DNA of 41,321 bases, taken from assembly GCA_002491565.1 (NCBI GenBank), contig DKWE01000033.1, forward strand, positions 1 to 41,321, given 5' to 3'. Shown piece by piece: positions 41,104 through 41,321 of the stretch (position 1 is its first letter; each line of letters opens with the position of its first letter). The position numbers and the translations under genes are program-made. Source of the stretch: Lachnospiraceae bacterium UBA7160. GTDB lineage: Bacteria; Bacillota; Clostridia; Lachnospirales; Lachnospiraceae. The notes beneath the pieces were generated by a model, which was not told the origin of the DNA, did not search any database, and saw nothing but the letters and a program-made list of their open reading frames with translations.

Positions 41104-41221
41104 GGCGAAAAGGAGCTGTGAAACAAGTCGCCATTTCCTGTACGACGCCAACGGAATACTATAGAAAACCGCTATCGTTCAAAATACAGAAAGGTCTTTT
41201 TTCACAACCCCTTTTCGCCGA
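41102..41221 (+). ncRNA. Element Y, copy 2: long-stem candidate RNA
   Basis: TCGGCGAAAAGG and the following bases up to 41127 pair with 41196-41221, 23 of 26 positions. The interior shares GGAATACTATAGAAAAC and CAGAAAGG-TCTTTTTTCACAAC with copy 1, at near-equal spacing. The stem is longer and more GC-rich at its base than copy 1. No gene starts directly downstream inside the window, so a cis-leader role is not general to the family. Confidence 0.5.
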
Positions 41222-41234
41222 CATTGTATGAGCA

Positions 41235-41321
41235 GACTGTGCATCGGCACAGACTGCGAGTTGTCGGTGGCAGTTGCGGAGGTCTTCGGAAGCCTTAGAA
41301 CCTGTAGACGAACGATAAGAG
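41235..41321 (+). ncRNA. Element X, copy 2 (cut by the window end)
   Basis: 41293-41321 repeats 2929-2957 of copy 1 with two differences, and weaker likeness reaches back to GGAGG at 41279 and GACTGCGAG at 41252. CTTA...TAAG pairing is kept, and the copy has a C(UUCG)G-type loop at 41283-41290. A local hairpin CTGTGC-ATCG-GCACAG lies at 41237-41252. The 3' arm is outside the window. Confidence 0.5.

Overview
The window looks like chromosome from a Gram-positive gut Clostridium relative, most likely a Lachnospiraceae member. The evidence is AGGAGG-type ribosome sites, TTGACA-17-TATAAT-type promoters, DUF4364 and DUF1836 genes, a LytR-CpsA-Psr attachment protein, PcrA and a SigA-type sigma factor. 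Most of it is fairly GC-rich. The first ~920 bases are clearly AT-richer, carry a broken and an intact GNAT acetyltransferase gene, and look like foreign DNA.

Layout. 1-923: GNAT remnant and GNAT gene. 924-1272: a structured leader with a partial likeness to the cobalamin-riboswitch core. 1273-7056: an Opp/Nik-type ABC importer (binding protein, fused double ATPase, two permeases), interrupted after the binding protein by a 123-base foldback element. 7162-8828: a small PII-like protein and a CPA2-type antiporter behind one promoter. 8957-10024: a secreted SH3 protein with a Pro/Thr-rich tail, convergent with a DUF4364 gene.

10810-31095 is one long plus-strand cell-surface polysaccharide locus. 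It encodes a membrane protein, an anchored polysaccharide deacetylase-like protein, a Wzm/Wzt-type ABC exporter, a methyltransferase, a protein with a kinase-like catalytic loop, three tandem double GT2 glycosyltransferases, two single GT2 enzymes, an RffA/WecE-type sugar aminotransferase, a polyprenyl-phosphate sugar transferase that would start the glycan, and an LCP protein that would attach it to peptidoglycan. glmS, which makes the amino-sugar precursor, follows directly.

31191-40714 is housekeeping: glmS, a ClpX with a greatly expanded linker, rpoD, a DUF1836 gene on the minus strand, a small unknown gene and pcrA.

The most unusual content is between and inside the genes. Three families of structured intergenic elements each occur twice (called X, Y and Z here), and the second copies lie side by side in the 607-base non-coding tail 40715-41321. 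Immediately after rpoD there is a 37-base tandem array in which each unit re-encodes the sigma factor's last residues plus stop, with mostly synonymous differences. Further minisatellites lie in two polysaccharide intergenic gaps and inside clpX, the LCP gene and the SH3 gene. All functional names rest on motif reading only; no database search was run.
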